A stretch of DNA of 64,000 nt, taken from assembly GCF_004342025.1 (NCBI RefSeq), contig NZ_SLWN01000001.1, positions 665,972 through 729,971 of the forward strand, written 5' to 3'. Source of the DNA: Kribbella steppae. Its GTDB lineage: Bacteria; Actinomycetota; Actinomycetes; Propionibacteriales; Kribbellaceae. A model generated the notes under the pieces. The model ran no database searches and was not told the DNA's origin. It was given only the letters and a program-made list of their open reading frames with translations. Below are positions 8,903-17,325 of the stretch, piece by piece. The translations under genes were made by a program, and so were the position numbers. The number at the start of each line of letters is the position of its first letter. Position 1 is the stretch's first letter.

Positions 8903-9048
8903 GGCTCCATCGTACGGACCCTTTCGAGACGCGATCGCCGCGGTCTGACCTCTGGGTACGACGCGATCCCCGATCCATCGGTTACCAATGGAACTTCGCG
9001 GCGTGGTCGGAAGTTGTGCTTCTGGGGGTGTTCTCGAGAGGACCAGCG

Positions 9049-9954
9049 ATGAGCAGGCGGGTCGAACAGAAGGCTCAGGCACGGCAGACGAAGGTCGCGG
9101 AGCTTCGTGCCGCCCAACGGCGGGCCGAACGGCGCAAACGTCTGCTGATCGCGTTCGGCGCGGTCGCGGCCGTCGTCATCGTGGTGGTGGGGCTCGTCGT
9201 CGTACGACTCGCGGGCGGCGGTCAGCAGGCCGCGGCCGGACCCTCTGGTAGCGCCGATGCGCAGATCGTTTCGGCGCTGGCCGCCGTACCTTCGACGACA
9301 TTCGACGAAGTCGGCACCGCAGGCGTTCAGGGCGGACCGGCCGCGATCAACGCCTCGGCACTGACCGCGGACGGGAAGCCGAAGGTGCTCTACATCGGCG
9401 CCGAGTTCTGCCCGTTCTGCGCGGCGGAGCGTTGGCCGGTCGCGGTGGCGTTGTCGCGGTTCGGCGCGTTCGGGAACCTCGGTACGACGCACTCCGCGGG
9501 CGATGACGTCTATCCGAACACTCCGACGCTGTCTTTCCACGGCGCGACGTACACCAGCCAATACCTGGCCTTCACCGGTGTGGAGACCACGACCAACGAG
9601 AAGGTCGGCGACCAGTACGCCCCGCTGGACACTCCGAGCGCAGCCGATCAGCAGACGTTCGAGACGTACAACCAGCCGCCGTACGTGAAGAGTGGCGGCT
9701 CGATCCCGTTCATCGACATCGGCGGGAAGTACGTCTCCTCCGGAGCGACGTACAGTCCGGAGATCCTGGCCGGGAAGACCCAGGCCGAGATCGCGAACGC
9801 ACTGAAGGACCCGTCCAGCCCGATCGCCCGCGCCGTCGACGCCTCGGCCAACCTGTACACCGCTGCCCTGTGCCAGGTCACCGGCAACCAACCCGGCAAC
9901 GTGTGCACGAGCGCCGCGGTCACCGCCGCAGCCGGCAAGCTCGGAAAGAGCTGA
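9049..9954 (+). CDS. DUF929 family membrane-anchored thioredoxin-fold protein
   Basis: The 301-residue protein has a basic cytoplasmic N-terminus rich in Arg/Ala/Gln, one transmembrane helix (about residues 31-55), and an extracytoplasmic domain with the redox pair CPFC (Cys121, Cys124) in the context YIGAEFCPFCAAERWP. This is the DUF929 pattern. The gene directly after it encodes a VKOR-type quinone-linked oxidase, 4 bases downstream. The pair probably makes or repairs disulfide bonds in exported proteins: this protein as the thiol oxidoreductase, VKOR as its re-oxidant. The ATG at 9049 has a GAGAGGA site. Confidence 0.85.
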   Translation: MSRRVEQKAQARQTKVAELRAAQRRAERRKRLLIAFGAVAAVVIVVVGLVVVRLAGGGQQAAAGPSGSADAQIVSALAAVPSTTFDEVGTAGVQGGPAAINASALTADGKPKVLYIGAEFCPFCAAERWPVAVALSRFGAFGNLGTTHSAGDDVYPNTPTLSFHGATYTSQYLAFTGVETTTNEKVGDQYAPLDTPSAADQQTFETYNQPPYVKSGGSIPFIDIGGKYVSSGATYSPEILAGKTQAEIANALKDPSSPIARAVDASANLYTAALCQVTGNQPGNVCTSAAVTAAAGKLGKS

Positions 9955-9958
9955 ATCA

Positions 9959-10453
9959 GTGAGCGCAGGCTCCAAACCTCCGCTGGGTTGGATCCCGTGG
10001 ACCACACTGGTCCTCTCGATCGCGGGCCTCGCGGTCGCGTCGTACCTCACCTACGAGCACTTCACAGCGGGTACGACGCTCGCCTGCCCCGACACCGGCG
10101 TGGTCAACTGCGTCAAGGTCACCACCAGCGAGTACTCCCGCATCCTCGGCATCCCGGTCGCGTTGCTCGGTCTCGGCTTCTTCGCCGCGATGACCGTGCT
10201 GTCGCTCCCACCGCTCTGGCGCACATCCTCGCCGTGGCCCAGCCGCCTCCGCCTTGCCGCCGTCGCGGTCGGCGTGGTCTTCGTCTGCTACCTCATCTGG
10301 GCCGAACTCTTCCGCATCAACGCCATCTGCCTCTGGTGCACAGTCGTCCACGCCCTAACCCTCCTCCTCTTCACCCTCGTAGCAGTCCGCCAGGCCCTGT
10401 ACGACGAAACCGCTGAAAACAATGAAGTACGGAACGGGTCGAGCCCCGCGTAG
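9959..10453 (+). CDS. Vitamin K epoxide reductase family protein (disulfide-generating)
   Basis: The 164-residue integral membrane protein has four hydrophobic helices. It carries the VKOR cysteine set: a loop pair at Cys43 and Cys51 (CPDTGVVNC) and the active-site CLWC at 124-127 facing a quinone. Bacterial VKORs replace DsbB: they pass electrons from extracytoplasmic dithiol proteins to quinones. It starts with GTG at 9959, 4 bases after the DUF929 gene, whose CPFC protein is the likely partner. Confidence 0.9.
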   Translation: MSAGSKPPLGWIPWTTLVLSIAGLAVASYLTYEHFTAGTTLACPDTGVVNCVKVTTSEYSRILGIPVALLGLGFFAAMTVLSLPPLWRTSSPWPSRLRLAAVAVGVVFVCYLIWAELFRINAICLWCTVVHALTLLLFTLVAVRQALYDETAENNEVRNGSSPA

Positions 10454-10496
10454 TGTGCGAGTCAGTGACGCACGCGGAGAGCTGGAGGCAGGTTCT

Positions 10497-10994
10497 GTGT
10501 CGGATCGGCGGACGGTGAAGGTGCTGCTCCTTGACGAGTCGGATCGGTTGCTTCTTCTCCGAGGTGACGAGATGCCCGGCGGCGAGTCCATCTGGTTTCC
10601 TGTCGGTGGTGGGATCGAGGACGGCGAGGACGCTGTCGCCGCGGGTCTGCGTGAGATCGACGAGGAGACCGGCCGGCGTGAGGTGCGGATGGGACCGGAG
10701 GTCTGGCGTCGACGGCACCTGTACTCGTGGCGAGGAACGCAGACCGATACCCACGAGCGGTGGTTCGTAGCGCGGACCCAGCACTTCACCCCGTCGTCTC
10801 AGGCGTTGACCGAGGAAGAGCAGAGCTACATCACCGGCTTCCGATGGTGGACCGCCGAGGAGCTCGCATCGACCACGGAGCAGGTCTTTCCACCTGATCT
10901 CGGCACGCGTCTACGGGACCTCCTGCGCGACGGCACACCACCATCTCCCATCGACATCAGTCAAGGTGCCCACAATCAGGCAGCTGCCGACTGA
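10497..10994 (+). CDS. Nudix hydrolase
   Basis: Hydrolyses a nucleoside diphosphate linked to some other group, using Mg2+. The full Nudix box is present at about residues 38-60: GGIEDGEDAVAAGLREIDEE followed by TGR. The protein has 165 residues from the GTG at 10497, which has a GGAGG site 8 bases upstream; an in-frame ATG at 10422 inside the end of the VKOR gene is a weaker choice. The substrate cannot be read from the sequence. Confidence 0.85.
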   Translation: MSDRRTVKVLLLDESDRLLLLRGDEMPGGESIWFPVGGGIEDGEDAVAAGLREIDEETGRREVRMGPEVWRRRHLYSWRGTQTDTHERWFVARTQHFTPSSQALTEEEQSYITGFRWWTAEELASTTEQVFPPDLGTRLRDLLRDGTPPSPIDISQGAHNQAAAD

Positions 10995-11019
10995 CGAGCC
11001 GAGGCAGTGGCCCGGCTCG
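10995..11019. terminator. Hairpin between convergent genes
   Basis: CGAGCCG at 10995-11001 pairs with CGGCTCG at 11013-11019 between the Nudix gene and the convergent exporter operon. The stem is 7 base pairs and has no U-tract, so it is only a possible terminator. Confidence 0.35.
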
Positions 11020-11043
11020 GCAACTGGGCTTAAGTGACAGCCT

Positions 11044-11829
11044 TCATGAGGTGGCGCCGGTGTAGCGGTGTAGGCCCTTCTGCCAAGCAACGGTTGCTAG
11101 GAGGGATAGGGCTGCGGCGGCGACTGCGGCGCCGAGGAGGACTTGCCAGTTGGGGCCGCGGAGAAGAGTGGCTGAAGGGACCGAGGCGATCAGGGCCATC
11201 GGGAAGACGTAGGTCAGCACTACCCGAAGCGGTCGCGCGAAGATGTCCGTTGGGTAGCGACCTAGCTGCCAGGCGGAGTGGTAGAAGACGTCGAGTTGTA
11301 GCTTCGGTGCCCAGAAGGCCAGGCAGGCCAGCAGGACGCTGAGCGCCCATGTGACCACCAGTGCGGCCGCGACCAGCAACAGCCAACCCAGGACGCCCGC
11401 CAACCCTGGCCGCTCGTCCGCGGCCGCGATTCCCCAGCCGAGTACGCCGAGGCCTGGCACCAACTGGATCAGGGTGAGTGGTGAGGACAGCGACAGGCTG
11501 GCGAGGAAGAGACTCGATGCCGGCTGCAACAAATAGCTGTCGAGCTTGCCGTTGCGGATCCCGTTGTCCGGGAACCAGGACAGGTTGGGATCGATGAAGG
11601 TGCCCCGCAACCCGGTGATCAGTTGGTAGGTGCCGATCAGGACGAGGGTCTCGGCCTTCGACCAGCCGGCCAGCGTGTCGGCCTGGGTGAAGACGATCAG
11701 CAGCGGGGCGATCGCCGTACCCAGGCCGACGAAGGCCAGCGCCACGTCGAAGACCAGGTTGATCCGGAACGCCATGCTTCGCCGCAGCGACATCGAGAAG
11801 CTCGCGCCGAGAAGACTCAACAGCTTCAT
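11044..11829 (-). CDS. ABC-2 type exporter permease, second subunit
   Basis: The 261-residue membrane protein has about six hydrophobic helices and resembles the ABC-2 permeases of the DUF990/ABC2_membrane_6 kind, with the recognisable stretches FRINLVFDVALAF and FYHSAWQLGRYPTDIFARPL. It is the last gene of a three-gene exporter operon; its ATG overlaps the stop of the upstream permease gene (ATGA). It should form the heteromeric membrane channel with that partner. The exported compound is unknown. Confidence 0.85.
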   Translation of the reverse strand: MKLLSLLGASFSMSLRRSMAFRINLVFDVALAFVGLGTAIAPLLIVFTQADTLAGWSKAETLVLIGTYQLITGLRGTFIDPNLSWFPDNGIRNGKLDSYLLQPASSLFLASLSLSSPLTLIQLVPGLGVLGWGIAAADERPGLAGVLGWLLLVAAALVVTWALSVLLACLAFWAPKLQLDVFYHSAWQLGRYPTDIFARPLRVVLTYVFPMALIASVPSATLLRGPNWQVLLGAAVAAAALSLLATVAWQKGLHRYTGATS

Positions 11830-12584
11830 GAGCCCACCGCCGTGTACCGCCGCACGCCGGCTCGCCAGGCGAACTTCACGGCGACCAGCAAGACCACGAG
11901 CCAGAACAGTTGCCGGCCCAGCGCGGCTGCGGTCGACCCGCCGTACGCCGCGATCTCGGCAGGCAGACCGCTCATCGCGTAGAACGGCGAGGCTTCGGCG
12001 ATCTGTCGCCAGATGTCCGGCAGCAGACCGATCGGTGCCGCCGTACCACCGAACAGGAAGATCAACGAACTGCCGAACCCGACGATCGAGTGGACGCGCT
12101 CGGTCCAGAATGCTGTCATCGACAAAAGGAATGTCCACAAAAAGACTAACGCGGCAGCTAGTACGACGAACGGCAGGCTGAGCAGCACCGATCGCCAGTC
12201 GAATCCGGTGTCGAGCGAGAGTCCGGTGATGAGTACGACGGGTGCACCGAGCAGGGTCAGCCACGCGCGGATCGCCAGGTTCGCACCGAGTACGCCGATC
12301 ACGACCGGCTGCGGCCGGAGCAGTTCGTGGCTGATCGTTCCGTCGTAGATCCGCTCCGAGAAGGTGTGCTGCTCGAACGACTCGGTCATCAGCGTCACCA
12401 GGATGATCGCGACGTAGTAGCGCGCGATCGTCGGATCGTCCGGGTAGACCGCCGACCAGACGAATAGCCCGATCAGAGGCGCGATCACGGCCTGGACCAC
12501 AAGAGTCGCCAGGAACCACCAAGCCCCGGACCACTCCAGCACCTCCTGACGGAGCCGGAACCTCAGCAGGACAAAGGTTCTCAT
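11826..12584 (-). CDS. ABC-2 type exporter permease, first subunit
   Basis: The 252-residue protein has about six hydrophobic helices and a cytoplasmic loop with FSERIYDGTISHELLRPQPV, a pattern typical of this ABC-2 permease family. Its start overlaps the ATPase stop by 4 bases and its stop overlaps the next permease by 4 bases, so the three products are translationally coupled. It probably pairs with the 261-residue permease. Confidence 0.85.
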   Translation of the reverse strand: MRTFVLLRFRLRQEVLEWSGAWWFLATLVVQAVIAPLIGLFVWSAVYPDDPTIARYYVAIILVTLMTESFEQHTFSERIYDGTISHELLRPQPVVIGVLGANLAIRAWLTLLGAPVVLITGLSLDTGFDWRSVLLSLPFVVLAAALVFLWTFLLSMTAFWTERVHSIVGFGSSLIFLFGGTAAPIGLLPDIWRQIAEASPFYAMSGLPAEIAAYGGSTAAALGRQLFWLVVLLVAVKFAWRAGVRRYTAVGS

Positions 12585-13552
12585 CGAAGGCCCTCCCGGT
12601 ACGCCCGGTCGATGACCTTCTCCAGCGGCGGTTCCTCGACTGCCAGATCCACGACGTCGAGTGCTTGGAGCAGCCGCGAGGTCGTCTGAGCGACCTCGTC
12701 CCGCGGCACGCGGAGCACCCACATCCCGTCCGACGACTCCACCACCTCGCCGAAGTCAGGCCCCGGACCACCTCGTGCCGTGATCCGGATCAGCTTGTAC
12801 GGCGATAGTCGTGCAGACAATTCGGCCAGCGGCCCGTCGTACTCGACCCGCCCCTGGTCGATCAGGATCAGCCGCGGACACAGGGACCCGACGTCGGCCA
12901 TGTAGTGGCTGGTCAGCAGAACCGTGGCTCCGGTCTCGGTCACGTAGTCGGAGACGAACTCGCGGATCTGACCGGCGGCGGTGACGTCGAGACCAATCGT
13001 CGGCTCGTCGAGGAAGAGCACCTCGGGCCGGTAGATCAGCGCGAGCGCCAGACCGACCCGCATCCGTTCGCCGAGGCTCAGGGCCCGCAACTGTCTTTCC
13101 AGCAAGGGCGTTAGACGCAGCAGGTCTTCCAGGACAGTGAGCGTGCTCCCGAAATCCGGCTGCGGTACGTCGTACAGAAGCCGCTGGTACTCGAGCGAGT
13201 CCATCACGGTCAGTTCCTGCGAACCACCGACCGGCTGACTGCCCCGGACGAACGCGATCCGTTTGAGGAATCCGGTACGACGCTGCCACGGCACCGACTC
13301 GAGGACGCGCACGTCACCACTCGTCGGGTGCAGGATCCCGGAGAGGATCTTCATCGTGGTGGTCTTGCCGGCCCCGTTCGGGCCGATGAACCCCACGACC
13401 TCGCCCGGCTCGATCGCGAACGACACGTCGTCGAGCGCCTGCACCTCGCGATACTCACGTCGTACCAGCGAACCGAACGCCGCGCGCAGCCCCGATTTCC
13501 GGACCGGCGCGCGAAAGGACATGGACAGGCCGGACACGTCGATCACAGTCAT
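12581..13552 (-). CDS. ABC exporter ATP-binding protein
   Basis: The 323-residue ATPase has all motifs: Walker A GPNGAGKTT (about 57-65), the signature LSLGERMRVGLAL, Walker B VLFLDEPTIGLD, and the switch His in LLTSHYMADV. The C-terminal extension of about 80 residues is typical of ABC-2 exporter ATPases. It is the first gene of the operon. A WYL regulator gene diverges from it across 62 bases and is the likely controller. Confidence 0.92.
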   Translation of the reverse strand: MTVIDVSGLSMSFRAPVRKSGLRAAFGSLVRREYREVQALDDVSFAIEPGEVVGFIGPNGAGKTTTMKILSGILHPTSGDVRVLESVPWQRRTGFLKRIAFVRGSQPVGGSQELTVMDSLEYQRLLYDVPQPDFGSTLTVLEDLLRLTPLLERQLRALSLGERMRVGLALALIYRPEVLFLDEPTIGLDVTAAGQIREFVSDYVTETGATVLLTSHYMADVGSLCPRLILIDQGRVEYDGPLAELSARLSPYKLIRITARGGPGPDFGEVVESSDGMWVLRVPRDEVAQTTSRLLQALDVVDLAVEEPPLEKVIDRAYREGLR

Positions 13553-13614
13553 GAAGACGACCGTAGAGAGAAAAGACGCCAGCTAATGGCTTGTTTTCCT
13601 GTCATAGTCGAACA

Positions 13615-14553
13615 GTGCGCGCCGAACGGCTCCTCCGGCTCCTGCTGCGGCTTCAGACCCGCGGCCAGTCGACCGTGAACGAACTCGCGCAGTACCTGGA
13701 CGTTTCACCGCGCACGGTCCAGCGCGACCTCGACGCGCTCAGCCTCGCCGGGGTGCCGGTCTACTCGGTCCGCGGCCGACGCGGCGGGTGGGCTCTGCTG
13801 CCCGACTACCGCACTCGGCTCACCGGACTCGCGCCGGCCGAGGTGATGTCGGTGTTCGTCGGCGCGACCGCGCATGTGCTCGCCGACCTCGGCATGGACG
13901 CGTCGAGCGACCTGGCGATGTCGAAGCTGATCGCGGCCCTGCCCGAGAGCGCCCGGCGCGATGCGGAGTTCGCGCGGCAGAGACTGCTGATCGATCACGC
14001 CGGCTGGGACGACCGCCGGGAGGCGCCGCGCTGGCTGGACCTCTGCCGGCAGTCGATCTGGGAGGAACGGCGGATCACGATCACCTACCGGGACCCGGCC
14101 GAGCCGTTCGACGTCGAGCCACTCGGCCTGGTCGCCAAGAGCCGGACGTGGTACCTCATCGCCCGCCGACCGGACGGCGCGTTCCGCACCTACCGCCTGA
14201 GCCGGGTGACCTCGGCTCAGGCGACCGACAAGACGTTCTCGAGACCGACCGATTTCGACTTGTCGTCTTACTGGGCCGAAGCGCAGCAGCATTTCCTGGC
14301 CACGCGGCCGTCGTACCCGATCGTCCTCCGCGTCCGCGACAGGGCCGTGATCCGCTTCCGACCGACCGCACCGCCGCTGCCCGACACCGACGGCTGGTTC
14401 ATCGTCCACACCGACCTCGAGAACCCCAACGAAGCCTGCGCCGCCGTCCTCGCCCAGGCCGGCGACGCGAATGTCGTTGCACCGAAGGAACTCGCAGACA
14501 TGGTGCACCGGGCGGCCGGCGAGATCCTCACCTCACACCAGCCGCGACCGTGA
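13615..14553 (+). CDS. WYL-domain transcriptional regulator (YafY-like)
   Basis: The 312-residue protein has an N-terminal winged helix-turn-helix (VNELAQYLDVSPRTVQRDLD), a central WYL domain with TWYLIARRP and FRTYRLSRV, and a WCX-type C-terminus. WYL regulators sense ligands or nucleic acids. The GTG at 13615 gives the usual start VRAERLLRL; a TTG at 13591 in frame is an alternative. It diverges from the ABC exporter operon, so control of that operon is likely. Its end overlaps the convergent LD-carboxypeptidase gene by 26 bases. Confidence 0.88.
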   Translation: MRAERLLRLLLRLQTRGQSTVNELAQYLDVSPRTVQRDLDALSLAGVPVYSVRGRRGGWALLPDYRTRLTGLAPAEVMSVFVGATAHVLADLGMDASSDLAMSKLIAALPESARRDAEFARQRLLIDHAGWDDRREAPRWLDLCRQSIWEERRITITYRDPAEPFDVEPLGLVAKSRTWYLIARRPDGAFRTYRLSRVTSAQATDKTFSRPTDFDLSSYWAEAQQHFLATRPSYPIVLRVRDRAVIRFRPTAPPLPDTDGWFIVHTDLENPNEACAAVLAQAGDANVVAPKELADMVHRAAGEILTSHQPRP

Positions 14554-15439
14554 GGGTGCCCGCGGCGGGATCGATGGTCGCAAGAGTGCCCAGCGGAACC
14601 GTCGCGGGCTGAGGTCCGTGCCCGATCGGCAGACCGCCCAGCACGGGTACGTCGAGGAGGTCGATGCGGTCCCGCATCACGTCCAGCACTGACCACCCGT
14701 TGACGCGCTCATCCTCGAAACCGATGAACTGCCCCACAGCGATCCCACGCAGACCGTCCAGCAACCCGGACTTGATCAGCTGCGTCAACTGCCGATCGAT
14801 CATCCCGAGCCCGGTGCCGAGGTTGTCCTCGATCAGCAGGATGCCGCCGTCGAGGCTGGACAGTTCGCCGCCGACCGCGTGCGCGACCGTGTTGAGATTT
14901 CCGCCCATCAGGAAGCCTGTCGCCGGGCCGCCGTCGGTCAACCCCACGCTCAACTCCTTCGGGTCCTGACGAATGACGATCTCGTCGGTGCTCATCAGCA
15001 CCCTGTGGAGCGCGCACTCCGACTCGTCGTTCGGATGCACGAACGCCCCGTGGATCCCGACCAGCCCACATTCCTTCCACAGCGACAGGTGTACGGCGGT
15101 GATGTCGCTGAATCCGACCAGCGGCTTCGGATCCCGGCGTACGGCATCGAAGTCGAGCTGATCGCTGATCCGGTACGCACCCTTGCCACCCCTGGTCGCG
15201 AAGACGGCCCGGACCCCGGGGTCTCGGAACGCGTCGTTCAGGTCGGCGAGCCGGTCTTCGTCGGTGCCGGCCAGGTAGCCGACGCTGTCGAAGACATGCT
15301 GACCGATTTCGACCTGCAGACCCCACCCGGTCAGGACCTCCACTCCCCGAGCCACGAGGTCGAGGTCGGGAGTGCTCGCAGGTGACACAACCCGAACCCG
15401 ATCACCGGGCTCGAGTCGGGGCGGGATCAGCACAGTCAT
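14528..15439 (-). CDS. S66 family peptidase (LD-carboxypeptidase / MccF-like)
   Basis: A cytoplasmic serine peptidase of 303 residues. LD-carboxypeptidases trim murein tetrapeptides during cell-wall recycling; the MccF branch cleaves microcin C-like toxic aminoacyl nucleotides. The motif VGFSDITAVHLSL supplies the nucleophile Ser, LLIEDN the Glu and GLPIGHGP the His of the Ser-Glu-His triad. The early stretch RVVSPASTPD and the ATRGGKGAYRI loop are also family features. No peptidoglycan gene is adjacent, so a recycling or detoxifying role cannot be separated. Confidence 0.88.
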   Translation of the reverse strand: MTVLIPPRLEPGDRVRVVSPASTPDLDLVARGVEVLTGWGLQVEIGQHVFDSVGYLAGTDEDRLADLNDAFRDPGVRAVFATRGGKGAYRISDQLDFDAVRRDPKPLVGFSDITAVHLSLWKECGLVGIHGAFVHPNDESECALHRVLMSTDEIVIRQDPKELSVGLTDGGPATGFLMGGNLNTVAHAVGGELSSLDGGILLIEDNLGTGLGMIDRQLTQLIKSGLLDGLRGIAVGQFIGFEDERVNGWSVLDVMRDRIDLLDVPVLGGLPIGHGPQPATVPLGTLATIDPAAGTLTVAAGVR

Positions 15440-15579
15440 GCCCGAAACTCTGACAGCAACCTCCGACAGTTCCCCTCACCGGCACGCGCAGCGGTCGGAG
15501 GTGACGCGCGGGCAGCCGCGATGCGTACCCGAGAGCCGGTTCTCCCCCGGCGGGTGCCAAACGATGCCATCGGCAACAC

Positions 15580-16527
15580 TCAAGCTTGGGCGAAGCGGGC
15601 TGACCAGTCGGCGGTCAGGGTCTTGAGCTCCGATGGGCCGATCACCGTGAAGTCGGCGCCAATGGAGCCGAGGGCGAACAGGAGGCCGTCGAGGGAGTCG
15701 GTTTCCATGAGCATGGTGCAGCTCTGGGGCGTGCGCGCTCGGACCTCGGCCCAACGCCCAACGAACCCACTGACGGTGTCGGCGGACGCTTCGACGTTCA
15801 CCTCGACCTGGTACCGACCACCAGGCGACCCGCCCAGAACCTTCGAGCGCACGAAGACCGCGACGTCGTCGAACGGCGGCCGGCGTGGCGCGAACGTCGT
15901 ACCAGCGCCCTCGGCGGTGGCAATGCGATCGATCCGGAAGATCCGCCAATCACGACGATCGACGTCGTAGGCAACGAAGTACCAGCGCTGTCCGAGGGGA
16001 ACGAGTTTGAACGGCTCGACCAGCCGGGTCGACTGCGTCCCGTTGGCCGCGTGGTACGCGAACCGGATCCGTTCCGAGTCCCTGCAGCCAAGGGCAAGCG
16101 TCGACAGTACTGCGTGGTCAATCGACAAGCCTGGACTCCACGGCGCCGGAGTTGTCGACAATCCGACGGCGTTGAGTCGCGCCCGCAGCCGTCGCGGCAA
16201 CACCTGGACGATCTTGGTCAACGCACGCAATGCCGCCTCGCCCCCGTCCCCGGCCGCGAGGTGGGACTGGATGGCCACCGCCAGCGCCATCGCCTCGTCG
16301 TCATCAACCACGATCGGCGGCAACGCGGCACCCGGCGCAAGGGCGTAGCCGCCGTCGACCCCCGGATTCGCGTCGACCGGGTATCCGAGCTCGCGCAGCC
16401 GGTCCACATCACGCCGCAACGTACGCGCCGACACCCCCAGCCGCTCGGCCAGCAACGGACCGGGCCAGTACCGACGGGCCTGCAGCAACGACAACAGCCG
16501 CAGGGTCCGGGAACTCGTGTTCGCCAT
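15580..16527 (-). CDS. WYL-domain transcriptional regulator
   Basis: The 315-residue regulator has an N-terminal helix-turn-helix (GPLLAERLGVSARTLRRDVD), then RELGYPVDANPGVDGGYALA, typical of the YafY/HTH_11 group, and a WYL core with QRWYFVAYDVDRRDWRIFRI. It diverges from a VOC/PhnB-like gene across 81 bases, a frequent actinobacterial pair. It probably controls that gene and itself. Confidence 0.88.
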   Translation of the reverse strand: MANTSSRTLRLLSLLQARRYWPGPLLAERLGVSARTLRRDVDRLRELGYPVDANPGVDGGYALAPGAALPPIVVDDDEAMALAVAIQSHLAAGDGGEAALRALTKIVQVLPRRLRARLNAVGLSTTPAPWSPGLSIDHAVLSTLALGCRDSERIRFAYHAANGTQSTRLVEPFKLVPLGQRWYFVAYDVDRRDWRIFRIDRIATAEGAGTTFAPRRPPFDDVAVFVRSKVLGGSPGGRYQVEVNVEASADTVSGFVGRWAEVRARTPQSCTMLMETDSLDGLLFALGSIGADFTVIGPSELKTLTADWSARFAQA

Positions 16528-16608
16528 CTCTCCAGGATCCCCGACATTGCGGTCAGGAACTGGCCGCGATGCTCCCTACGGTCGGAGAAACCCACCTAAG
16601 GAGCAAGC

Positions 16609-17019
16609 ATGTCGATCACCACGACCACCCACCTGAACTTCCGCGGCGACGCCCGCCCGGCGCTCGAGTTCTACCAATCCGTCTTCGGTGGCGAACTCGC
16701 CGTCGTCAGCTACCAGGACGCCCACAGCGTCCAGGACCCGGCCGAGGCCGACCAGATCATGTGGGGTCAGGTCCAGGGCGACAACGGCATCCAGGTGATG
16801 GCGTACGACGTACCGTCAAGCCTGCCGTACGACGCCGGCGTCAACTCGGTCTTCGTCTCCGTCCGCGGCAAGGACGCCGACGAGATCACCGCCCACTGGA
16901 AGCGCCTGTCCGAAGGCGCGACCATCCTGCAAGACCTGGCCCCGGCCGCCTGGTCCCCGCTCTACGGCATGCTCAAGGACCGCTTCGGCATCACCTGGGT
17001 CCTCGACGTCACCAGCTAG
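16609..17019 (+). CDS. VOC superfamily (PhnB-like glyoxalase fold) protein
   Basis: The 136-residue protein has the PhnB-type opening HLNFRGDARPALEFYQSVFG and the ending MLKDRFGITWVLDV. The fold supports metal-dependent chemistry or ligand binding; the exact role of PhnB-like proteins is unclear. It has a strong AAGGAG site and is divergent from a WYL regulator. Confidence 0.88.
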   Translation: MSITTTTHLNFRGDARPALEFYQSVFGGELAVVSYQDAHSVQDPAEADQIMWGQVQGDNGIQVMAYDVPSSLPYDAGVNSVFVSVRGKDADEITAHWKRLSEGATILQDLAPAAWSPLYGMLKDRFGITWVLDVTS

Positions 17020-17043
17020 CGTCCGGCAGCGATACTGGTCGGC

Positions 17044-17325
17044 GTGACGAGAGAGCCACGGTTGGAAGTTGAGTACTGCACGCAGTGTCGGTGGTTGTTG
17101 CGGGCGGCCTGGACCGCGCAGGAGTTGCTCACCACCTTCACCACCGAACTCGGCGAAGTCGCGCTGATTCCCGGGACCGGAGGTGTCTTCGACGTCCGCC
17201 TGGACGGCGAGACCCTCTGGTCCCGGAAAGCGCAGAACGGTTTCCCCGAGATCCCGACCCTCAAGCAACTGGTCCGCGACCGCATCGCCCCCGACCGCGA
17301 CCTCGGCCACTCCGACCGCCGCTGA
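17044..17325 (+). CDS. SelT/SelW/SelH (Rdx) family small redox protein
   Basis: The 93-residue thioredoxin-like protein has the redox motif CTQC at Cys12-Cys15 directly after the first beta strand, then the family stretch VFDVRLDGETLWSRKAQNGF. In this lineage the selenocysteine of the eukaryotic homologues is replaced by Cys. The GTG start at 17044 follows the VOC gene by 24 bases. Its TGA stop abuts the TGA stop of the convergent dehydrogenase with no base between. Confidence 0.85.
   Translation: MTREPRLEVEYCTQCRWLLRAAWTAQELLTTFTTELGEVALIPGTGGVFDVRLDGETLWSRKAQNGFPEIPTLKQLVRDRIAPDRDLGHSDRR

Noticed and set aside
8903..9082. Upstream extension of hemW
   Set aside because: The extra 60 residues are not family-like and overlap the DUF929 start; the GTG at 8902 gives the usual length.
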